Source: JADFQT01 sp965216025 (GTDB taxonomy: Bacteria > Chloroflexota > Dehalococcoidia > Lucifugimonadales > UBA3495). From it: a stretch of 30,405 bases of DNA. A program made the position numbers and the translations under genes. Under the pieces are notes generated by a model, which ran no database searches, was not told where the DNA came from, and saw only the letters and a program-made list of their open reading frames with translations. The DNA lies in contig CBDCEX010000007.1 in assembly GCA_965216025.1 (NCBI GenBank), positions 1-30,405 on the forward strand, given 5' to 3'. This document shows, one piece after another, positions 15,753-23,924 of the stretch. Every line of letters starts with the position of its first letter. Within the stretch, counting starts at the first letter, position 1.

Positions 15753-15783
15753 AGCCGGGGCTACCCGGCTTCACGGCCCGTGA
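15753..15783. terminator. Double hairpin downstream of the 61-residue gene
   Basis: Two adjoining inverted repeats are present: AGCCGGG-GCTA-CCCGGCT (15753-15770) and TCACGG-C-CCGTGA (15771-15783). They lie 27 nt past the stop at 15725, between two convergent small genes. No T-run follows, so terminator activity is inferred from position. Confidence 0.5.
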
Positions 15784-15849
15784 CGATAGCTCTCGCTGGA
15801 CAGAGTCGCCGTGTGGTCTGGGCTTTAGCCTACCGGAAACAGGAAATCG

Positions 15850-16089
15850 CTAACGTTCATTCAGCCAGTCCAAAGGGTCCTGAGTTTTCTTCTGTCTGCG
15901 CCTTAGCCACCAGGAGAACGAGAGACGTATGGGTAGGAATGCCAACCACCATACTCCCTTAACCAAAAACCAGAGCAGCCGGATCAGCTCAAAGGGCAAG
16001 CCCCCGCTTCTGACCACTTCCCTCCTACGTTTGGCCTCCTCGTTCCAATATTTCAGGTTGCCTGGATCCGGGGGTAGTGGAGACCACAT
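15850..16089 (-). CDS. 79-residue small membrane protein
   Basis: The ATG at 16089 has a strong AGGAGG 8 nt upstream, following a run of A's. The protein has a polar N-terminus rich in Arg/Glu (NEEAKRRREVVRSG), a Trp-rich hydrophobic stretch of about 25 residues in the middle (LIRLLWFLVKGVWWLAFLPI), then a basic RRRQKK segment and an acidic end. It probably crosses or lies along the cytoplasmic membrane once. It follows trxB on the same strand by about 70 nt and is convergent with the 61-residue gene. No family is recognised; the strong ribosome-binding site supports expression. Confidence 0.72.
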   Translation of the reverse strand: MWSPLPPDPGNLKYWNEEAKRRREVVRSGGLPFELIRLLWFLVKGVWWLAFLPIRLSFSWWLRRRQKKTQDPLDWLNER

Positions 16090-16136
16090 GGCTAATACCT
16101 CCTTTTTTATGGATACGATTGCTCGTAGCCAACCTA

Positions 16137-16156
16137 ACCGAATCGGTCAATTCGGT
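16137..16156. terminator. Short hairpin at the trxB 3' end
   Basis: ACCGAAT and ATTCGGT form a perfect 7-bp stem around 6 nt. It starts 3 nt after the trxB stop codon. There is no T-run. It may end trxB transcription or act as an operator for the downstream small membrane protein gene. Confidence 0.45.
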
Positions 16157-16158
16157 CC

Positions 16159-17085
16159 CTACCATTCCCTACCGCGAACGTATTTGAACGCCGAGATGGC
16201 AGCCGTGGCCCCATCTCCCGCCGAGGATACCAGCTGGGAGGCGGAGCCCTGACGGATGTCTCCCGCGGCATAGATTCCCGGCACCGAAGTCTCCATCGAT
16301 AGATTGACCTGGATATGACCCGAGTTGTCCTGCTTGACCAGCCCTTTCACCATATCTGAATTGGGCTCCAGTCCGACATACACAAATAGACCCGACAGGT
16401 CTACCGTCGTATCCAGGTTGGTCACCACATTGCGCCCGCGAACCGCGGAAACGGTCTCCTCGCCCAGAATCCCCTGAACCTCGGTGTTCCAGAGAATCTC
16501 GATTTTGGGGTGGCGAACCAGCCGGTCCTGCAGCACTTTTTGAGCCCGGAGCTGGTCCCGACGGTGGAACAAAAGAACCCGATCGGCGTATTCGGTCAGC
16601 GTTAGGGCCTCATCGGCCGCCGAATCCCCGCCGCCGACCACGCCCACCGTCTGTCTCATGTAAAACGGTCCATCGCAGGTGGCACAGTGGGAAACGCCCC
16701 GGCCGTCAAACTGTTCCTCCCCTGGGATTCCCAGGTGCCGCAGGGTGGAACCCGTGGCTACGATGGCCGCCTTGGCCCGATAAGAGCCGGTGTCGCAGGA
16801 AACCACTTTGTAGTCGCCGTCCCGGGCAATTCCAGTTGTTTCCGCCATGATAAACTCGGCCCCGGCGTCCATGGCCTGCTCCTGCACCGAGGGGCCAAGC
16901 TCGGCGCCCGATATCCCCTGGGGAAAGCCAGGAAAGTTCTCAATCTTTTCAAGATTTATTATCTGAGCCCCTCCCATCATCTGCTCGATGAGACCAGTCC
17001 GCAGACCGTAGCGGGCGGCGTACATACCGGCGGTGAGCCCGGCCAGACCGCCGCCGATGATTAAAACGTCGTAGTCGTTCGGCAA
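16159..17085 (-). CDS. trxB: Thioredoxin-disulfide reductase
   Basis: A 308-residue flavoprotein of the low-molecular-weight type. The FAD-binding motif is IIGGGLAGLTAG (residues 9-20), the redox-active pair is CATC (Cys134, Cys137), the NADPH motif is GGGDSAADEA (151-160), and the second FAD motif is GIYAAGDIRQ near residue 265. HRRDQLRA, in the NADPH 2'-phosphate region, is present. It reduces thioredoxin with NADPH in the cytoplasm. The start is TTG, with GGAGG 8 nt upstream. No thioredoxin gene is adjacent. Upstream, 17086-17392 contains only IS1380-flanking DNA. Confidence 0.95.
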   Translation of the reverse strand: MPNDYDVLIIGGGLAGLTAGMYAARYGLRTGLIEQMMGGAQIINLEKIENFPGFPQGISGAELGPSVQEQAMDAGAEFIMAETTGIARDGDYKVVSCDTGSYRAKAAIVATGSTLRHLGIPGEEQFDGRGVSHCATCDGPFYMRQTVGVVGGGDSAADEALTLTEYADRVLLFHRRDQLRAQKVLQDRLVRHPKIEILWNTEVQGILGEETVSAVRGRNVVTNLDTTVDLSGLFVYVGLEPNSDMVKGLVKQDNSGHIQVNLSMETSVPGIYAAGDIRQGSASQLVSSAGDGATAAISAFKYVRGREW

Positions 17086-17122
17086 GTTAGTGTCCTCCGA
17101 TAAAAGAATGGCAATACCAGAG

Positions 17123-18888
17123 TTTTAATCCGGGATTGCCCAGATCAAACCACCTTTCCTGGATATAGCTCCCGCGGGGATACCGCCAAATATAATCCCG
17201 CATTCCAAGGGCGTCAAATGCGGTCTGATGCGGCCTGATTCACTCAAAGTCCCCGCTTTCATAGGGCAACCACTGTACTGCCAAGCGTAAAAGCCCCAAA
17301 CCGCTTGTCTACGCCCAAGTCTCGCCCTTGGGAAGCCCTTTTGCCCTGGACGACCCCGTAACCGTAACCAATCCCGACGCTCCTAAAGTGGACTAGCCAG
17401 GAGCCAGCCTAAGCCGGCCAATTCGTTCCAGTATCCCGCCTAGCATTTCCCGGCTCACCAGCACCTCAGCAAGCTGAAACACCAGCCTTCCGGCATGGCG
17501 CACCAACCGTCCTCCAGTCTTGATCATCCTGGTCTGCAGACTGGTCAACGACCAGTGCTTCATTGCCTCCGGTAAGGCTAGCCTTCTCATGGAGTTGCCC
17601 AAGTTGTAAGCCAGTACGAACAACTCCAGCCTGACCTGATTGGCCACGAACTTGTGGCAGGACAACCTGGTCCAGTTCAGGGCGTACTTGCCTTCTTTTA
17701 TCCATTGCTCCGCGGTGCCTCGGCCATTGTAAAAGCGGACTATCCCGATGTTTGGATAGCTCAGATTGGTGACGATGAAGCCCACTCTGGGAAACAGTTC
17801 TCCCTGGTGCCACTCCACCTTAGAGACCACTCTCCGAGCAACGTTCCAGCTCTGGGCCTGGTAGACGAAGTCATGATAGGAGACGATGGGCTTCGGGGAA
17901 AGCCACTCCGTAGGCCGTATTAGCAGGGGCGCTATCTCCCGCTGCAGCACCTGGTTGGACCGCAGCCTGATGGCGTAGCCGATGTTTCTTGCTTCCAGAT
18001 AATCGTATATCTCCGGCTTGGCGAAGGCGGCGTCAGCACGAAACAGCAGCCTGACTGCTGCTGTCAAATAACGCTCCACCACCGGATCAAGGACTTCTTG
18101 CCAATCATCGGCACTGTGGACGTTGCCTGACCGTAGCTTAGCTGCTTCACAATCCCCAAACTGGTTGAACAGAAAGAGAGGGTGATAGCAGACGCATTCA
18201 AAGTGGCCGTTATAGGCTGCTCCCTCCTGCTGGCCGTGCACTGGACTCTCGGAACTGTCCATATCCAGGATTACTCGCCGGTGTAGGGTATGGGCCATAG
18301 CTCGTTCCACCCACTGGGTATTTATTCGTGCCAGCCCCTTCAGGTTGTCCTCTTGGGTCAGGAACTCCGTCTCGAACCGGCCCATCTCACTGGTGCTGGC
18401 TCCTTTCCGCTCCGAGCCTTGCCATCCCACGATCACTCGCATGGCTGGGTCTTGGGAAAGGCGCACTGCGTCATTGGTGTCGTCGTAGCCGGCCAAGCGG
18501 CTGTAGATCGACTGTCTTAGCAGCGGAACCAGGTGGTGAAGGATATTGCGTCCGGTACGGCTTTCCTGGAGGTAGTCCTCAGCGATTTCGGTAAGGCCCA
18601 AGGCATCATCAAACTCTCGAAAGGCAAGAAGACCAGCGTCGGAGGTGATGGTTGAGCCGTGAAATTCCAGGCGGACTTTGGGGTTGAATTGGAGCCGGAG
18701 AGGGGCTTTTCGCCGTCACCCATCAGGTGCCTCCATGATGCCTACGGCATCTTACTGCAAAGTGACATATCATGGAGTTATTAAAGCTGGGAACACGCAA
18801 AAAGGGCCCATAATTAGACAATGGTTGAAAGACCATCGACGAATTACTGAGAAAGCTTTTTAGCCATATGGGAAATGTGGGTTTATAA
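17123..18888 (-). mobile_element. IS1380-family insertion sequence (ends approximate)
   Basis: The element is identified by its transposase. The ends are a best guess: sequence at 17123-17145 and the complement of 18866-18888 agree at 16 of 23 positions (TTTTAATCCGGGATTGCCC against TTATAAACCCACATTTCCC over the first 19). The resulting length of about 1.77 kb suits the family. I cannot see a convincing target duplication. Bases 18730-18776 hold an internal CTCCATGAT / ATCATGGAG inverted repeat. DNA from 18760 to 18900 is visibly richer in A+T than its surroundings. Confidence 0.55.
17393..18723 (-). pseudogene. IS1380-family transposase with a one-base frameshift near the N-terminus
   Basis: From 18601 to 17393 there is an open frame of 402 residues with IS1380 hallmarks: LDMDSSESPVHGQQEGA (first Asp), FRADAAFAKPEIYDYLE (second Asp) and TAEQWIKEGKYALNW (Glu), then FVLAYNLGNSMRRL. 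The frame continues upstream without a start as KVRLEFHGSTITSDAGLLAF, the usual family N-terminus. The natural ATG at 18723 begins in another frame. The two join exactly if one G is added to the run 18680-18683, giving 443 residues. The gene is therefore probably inactive, unless TTG 18601 or slippage is used. It may equally be a sequencing error in a homopolymer. Confidence 0.85.
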
Positions 18889-19082
18889 TAGTAAAATTAG
18901 CTAGATCGGCAAATCTAAACGACCGAGGATCTCGGAAGGAGCGCAGCGACATAGGAATATGAATTTAGAGCCCGTAAACCCTTTGGCGCGATTACTGCAG
19001 TTACATCATAGCCAATGGCGTAATGACCATGTCCCAGGGACTTTAGACCCCTCGCTTCGCTCGGGGTGACACTTTGAAATAG
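18889..19082. other. Gene-free stretch with repeat remnants
   Basis: No credible gene is visible. Two patches resemble degenerate intergenic repeats: CGGAAGGAGCGCAGCGACATA near 18935-18955 and CCCCTCGCTTCGCTCGGGG near 19051-19069 followed by TGACA. The latter forms a weak hairpin just past the ureohydrolase stop and could aid termination. Confidence 0.5.
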
Positions 19083-20084
19083 TTACTTAGATGGAAAGCG
19101 GGCTGCCAGGATATCTATGATCAGTTGGGCGCCCAGTTGGCTGGTCAATTCCGAAAGGTCGTAAGGCGGGGCAACCTCCACCAGGTCAAAACCTACCAGG
19201 TTGGATTTTCGGACCAACTCGACAAGGCATTCCCGGGCTTCCTGGTAATAAAGCCCTCCCACCTCCGGCGTCCCCGTTCCCGGAGCCTGGCTGGGGTCCA
19301 TCACGTCAATGTCGAAGGTGATGTACAGGTTCTCCCCCTTAGGGATCAGGTCGACCACGCCGGCGGGACCCAGCTGCCGAAATCGGTTGGCGCTGATGAT
19401 CAAGCTGCCGTCCTGCTGAGATTGCTCGTAGGGCCGGCGGCGAGCCGTGCGAATGCCGATGGAGGTTATGTGGTTGACGAAGGGTAATTCCCGGCAGCGC
19501 CGGATGGGACTGCCGTGGGTGTGGAGCACTCCCTGATAGTCGTGGCTGTAGTCCAGGTGCGCGTCAAAGTGAACTATGTTCAGCGGACCGAACTTGCTCA
19601 GCCCTTGGACCACCGGGAAAGTGATGGCGTGGTCGCCTCCGACCACTACCGGAAAGGAGTCCTGAGAAACCACCTTCTCAACCGATTGAGTCAGCTTTTC
19701 AAAGTTCTTGAGGACGTCCGAAGGAATAGTGGTAACGTTGCCGCAATCGGCCATCGTAACTGAACGCAGCAGCTCATCTTCCAGATCCACGTCGTAAAAA
19801 CCTTCCGCCTCCCGCTGCTGCCCGTAGGGGTCCGAGTAGGCGTAGGCCCGGGGAGCGTCTCGGATGGCGTCGGGGCCGAATCGAGCGCCGGGACGGCCGA
19901 AGGTCCCCTGGTCGAAGGGCATACCGATGAAGGCCACGTCGGCATCCAGTTCGTCCAGGTTAGTGCAGAGGGGGGCCTTGAAAAAGCTACGAGGATGAGC
20001 CCTAAGGTTGGGCCAGGCCGGATCTGAGGGGGTCGTGTACTGCTGGGTGACTATTGGTTCAGTCATTCCATGCTCAAGTGGCAT
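19083..20084 (-). CDS. Agmatinase-like ureohydrolase
   Basis: A 333-residue arginase/agmatinase-family enzyme with a complete binuclear Mn site: His152 in GGDHAIT, Asp174, His176 and Asp178 in HFDAHLDY, and Asp258 and Asp260 in TFDIDVMDP. GMPFDQGTFGRPGARFGP near residue 54 is the conserved N-terminal loop. These enzymes hydrolyse guanidino compounds to urea; agmatinase, guanidinobutyrase and related activities cannot be told apart here. It is cytoplasmic. The start at 20084 is uncertain; a second ATG six codons in is also possible. No clear ribosome-binding site or polyamine-gene neighbours are seen. It lies 132 nt downstream of the MFS gene on the same strand. Confidence 0.9.
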   Translation of the reverse strand: MPLEHGMTEPIVTQQYTTPSDPAWPNLRAHPRSFFKAPLCTNLDELDADVAFIGMPFDQGTFGRPGARFGPDAIRDAPRAYAYSDPYGQQREAEGFYDVDLEDELLRSVTMADCGNVTTIPSDVLKNFEKLTQSVEKVVSQDSFPVVVGGDHAITFPVVQGLSKFGPLNIVHFDAHLDYSHDYQGVLHTHGSPIRRCRELPFVNHITSIGIRTARRRPYEQSQQDGSLIISANRFRQLGPAGVVDLIPKGENLYITFDIDVMDPSQAPGTGTPEVGGLYYQEARECLVELVRKSNLVGFDLVEVAPPYDLSELTSQLGAQLIIDILAARFPSK

Positions 20085-20216
20085 ACCATTCTCAACCGGG
20101 ACGGAACTGTCGTTTCAATTTAGGAGTAGCTTTCCGCGTCTTGAGAATAGCACAGCGAGGTTAATACTTGCAGGTATTTGGGGCTTGGGACCGAGCCAAA
20201 CCGGGCCGAAGCCGGG

Positions 20217-21539
20217 CTAGCAGAGGGGGCTGGCGGTGGCGGTCTCCGGCTCTTCAGCCGGCATTTCGGGACGGCGCATCAGGCCGAATGTTAGCGCTCC
20301 CAGCGCGAAAACCCCCGCGAATATACACAAGGGCACAGTGTAGCTGGCGTGCTGGTCATACCACCAACCCACCAGGACCGGTGCCGCCAATGAGCCGGGG
20401 AAATTGGCAAGCTGGACATAACCTCTCAACTGTCCGAAGGCTTTACGGCCGAAATACACGCCCAAAACGGCCCAATTAGTGGGGGCGCTGGCCTCAGCGA
20501 TGGCAAAGAGGATGACGAACAGCAGAACGACGCCAAGAGACTCCTGCGGAGAGGCCAATACCAGGAAGGATAGGGCTCCGGCCTCCGAGGCCAGCATAAG
20601 CACCAGGTTTTTGGGGAATCGGTCGGCCAGCCAGCCAACTGCCAGATACAGGGGAATTGTTACCAAGAGCAGTAGGGAGAAAACCAGAGCGGCATCCCCC
20701 CGGTCCACTCCCTTGCTGACGATTATGGGTATGATGTGGACCATTATCGCCGCTTTGGCGATAAGCCTAAGCGCAGTGGCCAGCACCAGAATCCAGTAGG
20801 TGGGTGTCCGCATCGCCCCCTTTACGCTGTAATCTACAGGCGGCGGCTGTTTGCGGGTGACTCGTTGGCCTGGATTCTCCGAGGTTTGATTTCCCCCTGG
20901 ATCGTCGGAGGGTGGGTCCCCATCCATGGTCAAGCCCATGCGCTCCGGAGTGTTTTTTATGAAAAAGGAAAGGGGCAGGACGGTGGCTAACAGGATTAAG
21001 CCAATGGCGGTGGAGGCGGTTTCCAGGCCGGCGCTCCGGATAGTCCGGTCCAGTACCCACACCAGAAAGACCGGCGCCAGGGAATCGATGGCCTGAAAGC
21101 CGGACATGGCGGTGGCCTTGCGGCGGTAAAACCAGTTGTTGATCAGGGCCGACATAGAGTAGGAGAAGCCGATGTTGCTGCCGACCGTGATCACTCCCAG
21201 GTAAATCACCGCGAAGGCCCAAATGGAGCGGGTTTGCCCCAATAAAAGGAAGCCGCCTCCGGTCATCGTGGCCCCCAGAAAGAGGACCGCCCGGGGCCCG
21301 AAGCGGTCCACCAGCCACCCGGCCAAAGGCCCGGTGGGGCCGCTCTCCGAACGGGCCAGAGCGAAAATGAAGGAGACCTGGGCCAGGCTGGCTCCGAAAA
21401 ACTCCTGCACCGGCAGGATGAAGACCGGGAATCCTTTGTTAACGGCGGATTTGTTCAGAGACGTTATGAAACCGCCGAGAGCGACCATCCACCAGCCGTA
21501 AAAAAAGTGGGGGCGTCGGTATAGGCGGGTAAGGCTCAA
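20217..21539 (-). CDS. MFS transporter
   Basis: A 440-residue, 12-helix major facilitator. Helices 1-6 and 7-12 flank a polar loop of about 50 residues (NTPERMGLTMDGDPPSDDPGG region). The loop after helix 2 carries GWLVDRFGPRAVL, the family motif, echoed by GWLADRFPKNLVL in the second half. The NTPERMGL loop is typical of the oxalate/formate- and monocarboxylate-type MFS group, which suggests an organic anion substrate but does not prove it. I prefer TTG 21539 (GGAG 5 nt upstream). A TTG at 21611 would add 24 polar residues and has no ribosome-binding site. It lies just downstream of the MBL-fold gene and is probably cotranscribed with it. Confidence 0.87.
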   Translation of the reverse strand: MSLTRLYRRPHFFYGWWMVALGGFITSLNKSAVNKGFPVFILPVQEFFGASLAQVSFIFALARSESGPTGPLAGWLVDRFGPRAVLFLGATMTGGGFLLLGQTRSIWAFAVIYLGVITVGSNIGFSYSMSALINNWFYRRKATAMSGFQAIDSLAPVFLVWVLDRTIRSAGLETASTAIGLILLATVLPLSFFIKNTPERMGLTMDGDPPSDDPGGNQTSENPGQRVTRKQPPPVDYSVKGAMRTPTYWILVLATALRLIAKAAIMVHIIPIIVSKGVDRGDAALVFSLLLLVTIPLYLAVGWLADRFPKNLVLMLASEAGALSFLVLASPQESLGVVLLFVILFAIAEASAPTNWAVLGVYFGRKAFGQLRGYVQLANFPGSLAAPVLVGWWYDQHASYTVPLCIFAGVFALGALTFGLMRRPEMPAEEPETATASPLC

Positions 21540-21632
21540 CGCAACTCCGAACGGTGATCCCAAATGCTCAAGGGGTCGAATCGCCGGGGGAAGCCGGGGA
21601 TGCTGGTCCAAGCTGCTTGGAAAGCTGCTGTC

Positions 21633-22469
21633 CTATCGGGCCTGCCAATACCGGCGTCCTTCCAGGCGAACAATCTTGCCGAACCCGGGAGCGGGCATAT
21701 GTACCGCGGCGACCAGCGTTCCTTCCTGCTCCAACTGCTCCATCAGGGCGCGGCGGGTGATTCGAGTCTGTTCCGGGTCCATGTCGGCTCTAGACACCCA
21801 TTCGGTCTCGTGGGCCTGCACCGGATTGTGCAGCACGTCGCCCAGGATTAACGCCTTTTCCCCCTGGGAAGAAATGACGATGCTCATGTGGCCGGGGGTG
21901 TGGCCAGGCGTTGGCAAGGTGGTCAGCTGGCCGGTCAAGGCCTGCTCTCCTTCCATCAGCTCCAGGAGGCCTAATTCCTCCAGGGGCCAGACGCACTCGG
22001 GCGCATTGGGGAATCGATCGCTGACTTCGGGTTGGTGACATGCCTCCCAATCCGTCTTGCTGATCCAGTATTTGGCCTGGGGGAAGGTGGGCTGGTGTCC
22101 ACCGCTGGCAGACATGAGGTTCCAGCCCACGTGGTCCCGATGGGCATGGGTCATGACCACCATGTCTATTTCCTCGGGTTTCACCCCGTGAGCTTCCATA
22201 TCTCGCATCAGCTCGCCCCAAGGGGTCTCCGGCGAGTCGGCGGGCTTAGGACCCAGCCCGGTGTCCACCAGGATGGTTTTTCCTTCGGAGCGGATCAGAA
22301 AGCAGGCCAGGTTGAACCGAACTTGGCGTTCGGGAGTCAGTAGATTTTCATACGGCTGCCAGTTTTCCTCCGGAATGTCGGGGAAGAAGTTGCACAGGTC
22401 GAATGCGAGAGCGCCATCGGACAGGGAAAGGATTTCCACGTTCCCAACGATGACCCGGTTGTCAGCCAT
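21633..22469 (-). CDS. Metallo-beta-lactamase-fold hydrolase
   Basis: A 278-residue MBL-fold enzyme with all metal ligands visible: THAHRDHVGW (His108, His110, Asp112, His113), GHTPGH (His190 or His194), Asp211 in LILGDVLHN and His257 in AAVHMPAPGFG. The layout resembles the lactonase and general MBL-fold hydrolase group, so quorum-signal lactonase, lactonase or other esterase activity is possible. No signal peptide is present, and it is likely cytoplasmic. The start is ATG with AAGGAG 6 nt upstream. It precedes the MFS gene and follows the serine hydrolase across a 38-bp palindrome. Confidence 0.9.
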   Translation of the reverse strand: MADNRVIVGNVEILSLSDGALAFDLCNFFPDIPEENWQPYENLLTPERQVRFNLACFLIRSEGKTILVDTGLGPKPADSPETPWGELMRDMEAHGVKPEEIDMVVMTHAHRDHVGWNLMSASGGHQPTFPQAKYWISKTDWEACHQPEVSDRFPNAPECVWPLEELGLLELMEGEQALTGQLTTLPTPGHTPGHMSIVISSQGEKALILGDVLHNPVQAHETEWVSRADMDPEQTRITRRALMEQLEQEGTLVAAVHMPAPGFGKIVRLEGRRYWQAR

Positions 22470-22571
22470 GCTCTGCTCCTTACCCGGTATTGATGTTTAA
22501 ACGAGGCCTGGTCGAGGTCTAATCGAAACCTATCGACCCATGAAGATATTATTGAACCTGTGAAATCCAAA

Positions 22572-22609
22572 CCCCCTATATCCCCCTTTGCAAAGGGGGA
22601 TATAGGGGG
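22572..22609. terminator. 38-bp perfect palindrome
   Basis: Two 19-base arms (CCCCCTATATCCCCCTTTG and its complement) meet with no spacer at 22590/22591. The element starts 12 nt past the stop of the serine hydrolase gene and about 100 nt before the MBL gene. It could terminate transcription, but the flanks lack a T-run, so it may be a mobile palindromic repeat instead. Confidence 0.7.
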
Positions 22610-22621
22610 AGTTCCGTATGA

Positions 22622-23734
22622 TCACCGGCAGGCTTGCCGGACCGCCCGGGAGATGGACTCCAGGCGGGGATTGTTGGTCTGGTTGGCGCGGAAACCATTG
22701 GTGATGAAGGCCATTGCCAGCCCCGACTCCGGGTCGGCCCAGCCTATGGACGTGCCGGCGCCGCCGTGTCCGAAGGTGCGGGCTCCCTGGCCATCGGAGG
22801 CTCCCATTCGCTGGTCGGTCAGTATCAAGCCCAGAGAGCGCCGCATATGCTGGCCCAAAGAGTGGTCCAGTCCCTCCACCTGCAAACGGGTTACCTCGGC
22901 CAAGGTTTGGGGCACCAGGATCGAGCTTCCATCCAGAGTTCCGCCGCCGCCCATCATCGCGTAGAAGCGGGCCAGGTCCCGGGCCGTGGCGATGCCCCCT
23001 CCGGCGGGCTGCACCGCTTGATGCACCTCGGGGCGGTTGTAGGGAGGGACCATCCCCGGTCGGTCGCAGTCCTCCATGGCGTACAGCGTGGCCACCCGCT
23101 CCTCGTGCTCCTCGTGCAGGCCCACGTAGGTGTCGGTCATACCCAAGGGACCGGTTATCTCCTCACGGAGGAAGCGGTCGAAGGTCCGGCCGTCAATGCG
23201 GCGGACCAGCTCGCCGATCACCCAGCCGTAGTTGCGGGGATGATAGGCCATCACCTGGCCGGGGGCATACTCCGGAGTAATGTTCTCCATGGCCTCCACC
23301 ACCGCGTCCCAATCCCGCCACTTGCTCCAGTGTAGCTCGCTGGGGGTTTCGGGAAAGCCCCCCTGGTGGCTGAGCACCTGGCGAATGGTGATCCCTTCCT
23401 TGCCGTTTTTGGCGAAGCCCGGCCAATGCTTGGCCACCGGGTCGTCCCAGGACAGCTGGTCGCGCTGCCACAGGATATGCAGGCAGGCCGCGGTCATCGC
23501 CTTGGTGGATGAGAAGAGGACAAACATGGTATCCGCCCTGACCGGCTGACCGGACTCCTGGCTGGCCACTCCGCCCTGCAGGTCCAACACCAGCTTGCCG
23601 TGGCGATAAACGGCCAGTACAGCGCCGGGATGGAGTCCTTGGTCTATTTGTTGCTGGAAGAGCGCCCTAACCTCTTCCAGAGACTGGGCATCCATTTGCA
23701 CGCTGTCGGGGGCTACTATCGGGTCTACTACCAT
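22622..23734 (-). CDS. Serine hydrolase of the beta-lactamase (class C / esterase EstB) family
   Basis: A 370-residue protein with the SxxK motif SSTK (Ser75, Lys78), a tyrosine motif region YHPRNYGW (Tyr164 or Tyr169), and the C-terminal HGGAG motif near residue 330. The family includes class C beta-lactamases, D-amino-acid peptidases and esterases. No signal peptide is present, which favours a cytoplasmic esterase-like role over penicillin resistance. I start at ATG 23734, with AAGGAG 7 nt upstream; a TTG one codon earlier is less likely. It is followed by the palindrome and then by the MBL and MFS genes on the same strand. Confidence 0.9.
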   Translation of the reverse strand: MVVDPIVAPDSVQMDAQSLEEVRALFQQQIDQGLHPGAVLAVYRHGKLVLDLQGGVASQESGQPVRADTMFVLFSSTKAMTAACLHILWQRDQLSWDDPVAKHWPGFAKNGKEGITIRQVLSHQGGFPETPSELHWSKWRDWDAVVEAMENITPEYAPGQVMAYHPRNYGWVIGELVRRIDGRTFDRFLREEITGPLGMTDTYVGLHEEHEERVATLYAMEDCDRPGMVPPYNRPEVHQAVQPAGGGIATARDLARFYAMMGGGGTLDGSSILVPQTLAEVTRLQVEGLDHSLGQHMRRSLGLILTDQRMGASDGQGARTFGHGGAGTSIGWADPESGLAMAFITNGFRANQTNNPRLESISRAVRQACR

Positions 23735-23781
23735 CAATTAGCTCCTTCTGCATCATCTGGCTGGCCCGGCTGAGTTGGCTA

Positions 23782-23810
23782 TTGCCGGATGGATTAAGTT
23801 TCCTGATAAT
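23782..23810 (+). promoter_or_regulatory. Candidate sigma70 promoter for the LLM monooxygenase
   Basis: TTGCCG (4 of 6) is followed after 17 nt by GATAAT (5 of 6). It points to the gene starting at 23925, with a leader of about 108 nt. The leader contains an imperfect 17-bp direct repeat (ACCAGCATCAAAGGGCC then ACCAGCATCAATAGCCC). Confidence 0.5.
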
Positions 23811-23924
23811 AAGGCTTTGGCCTCGAAACTACCAGCATCAAAGGGCCACCAGCATCAATAGCCCAAAAGATGTTATTCACGGTAGAAATTAAAACCGAAG
23901 AATTAGACCCGGAGATGTTAAAAA

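Noticed and set aside
17393..18601. Intact IS1380 transposase beginning at TTG 18601
   Set aside because: The conserved N-terminal KVRLEFHGSTITSDAG lies upstream in the same frame, so that start would drop a conserved part.
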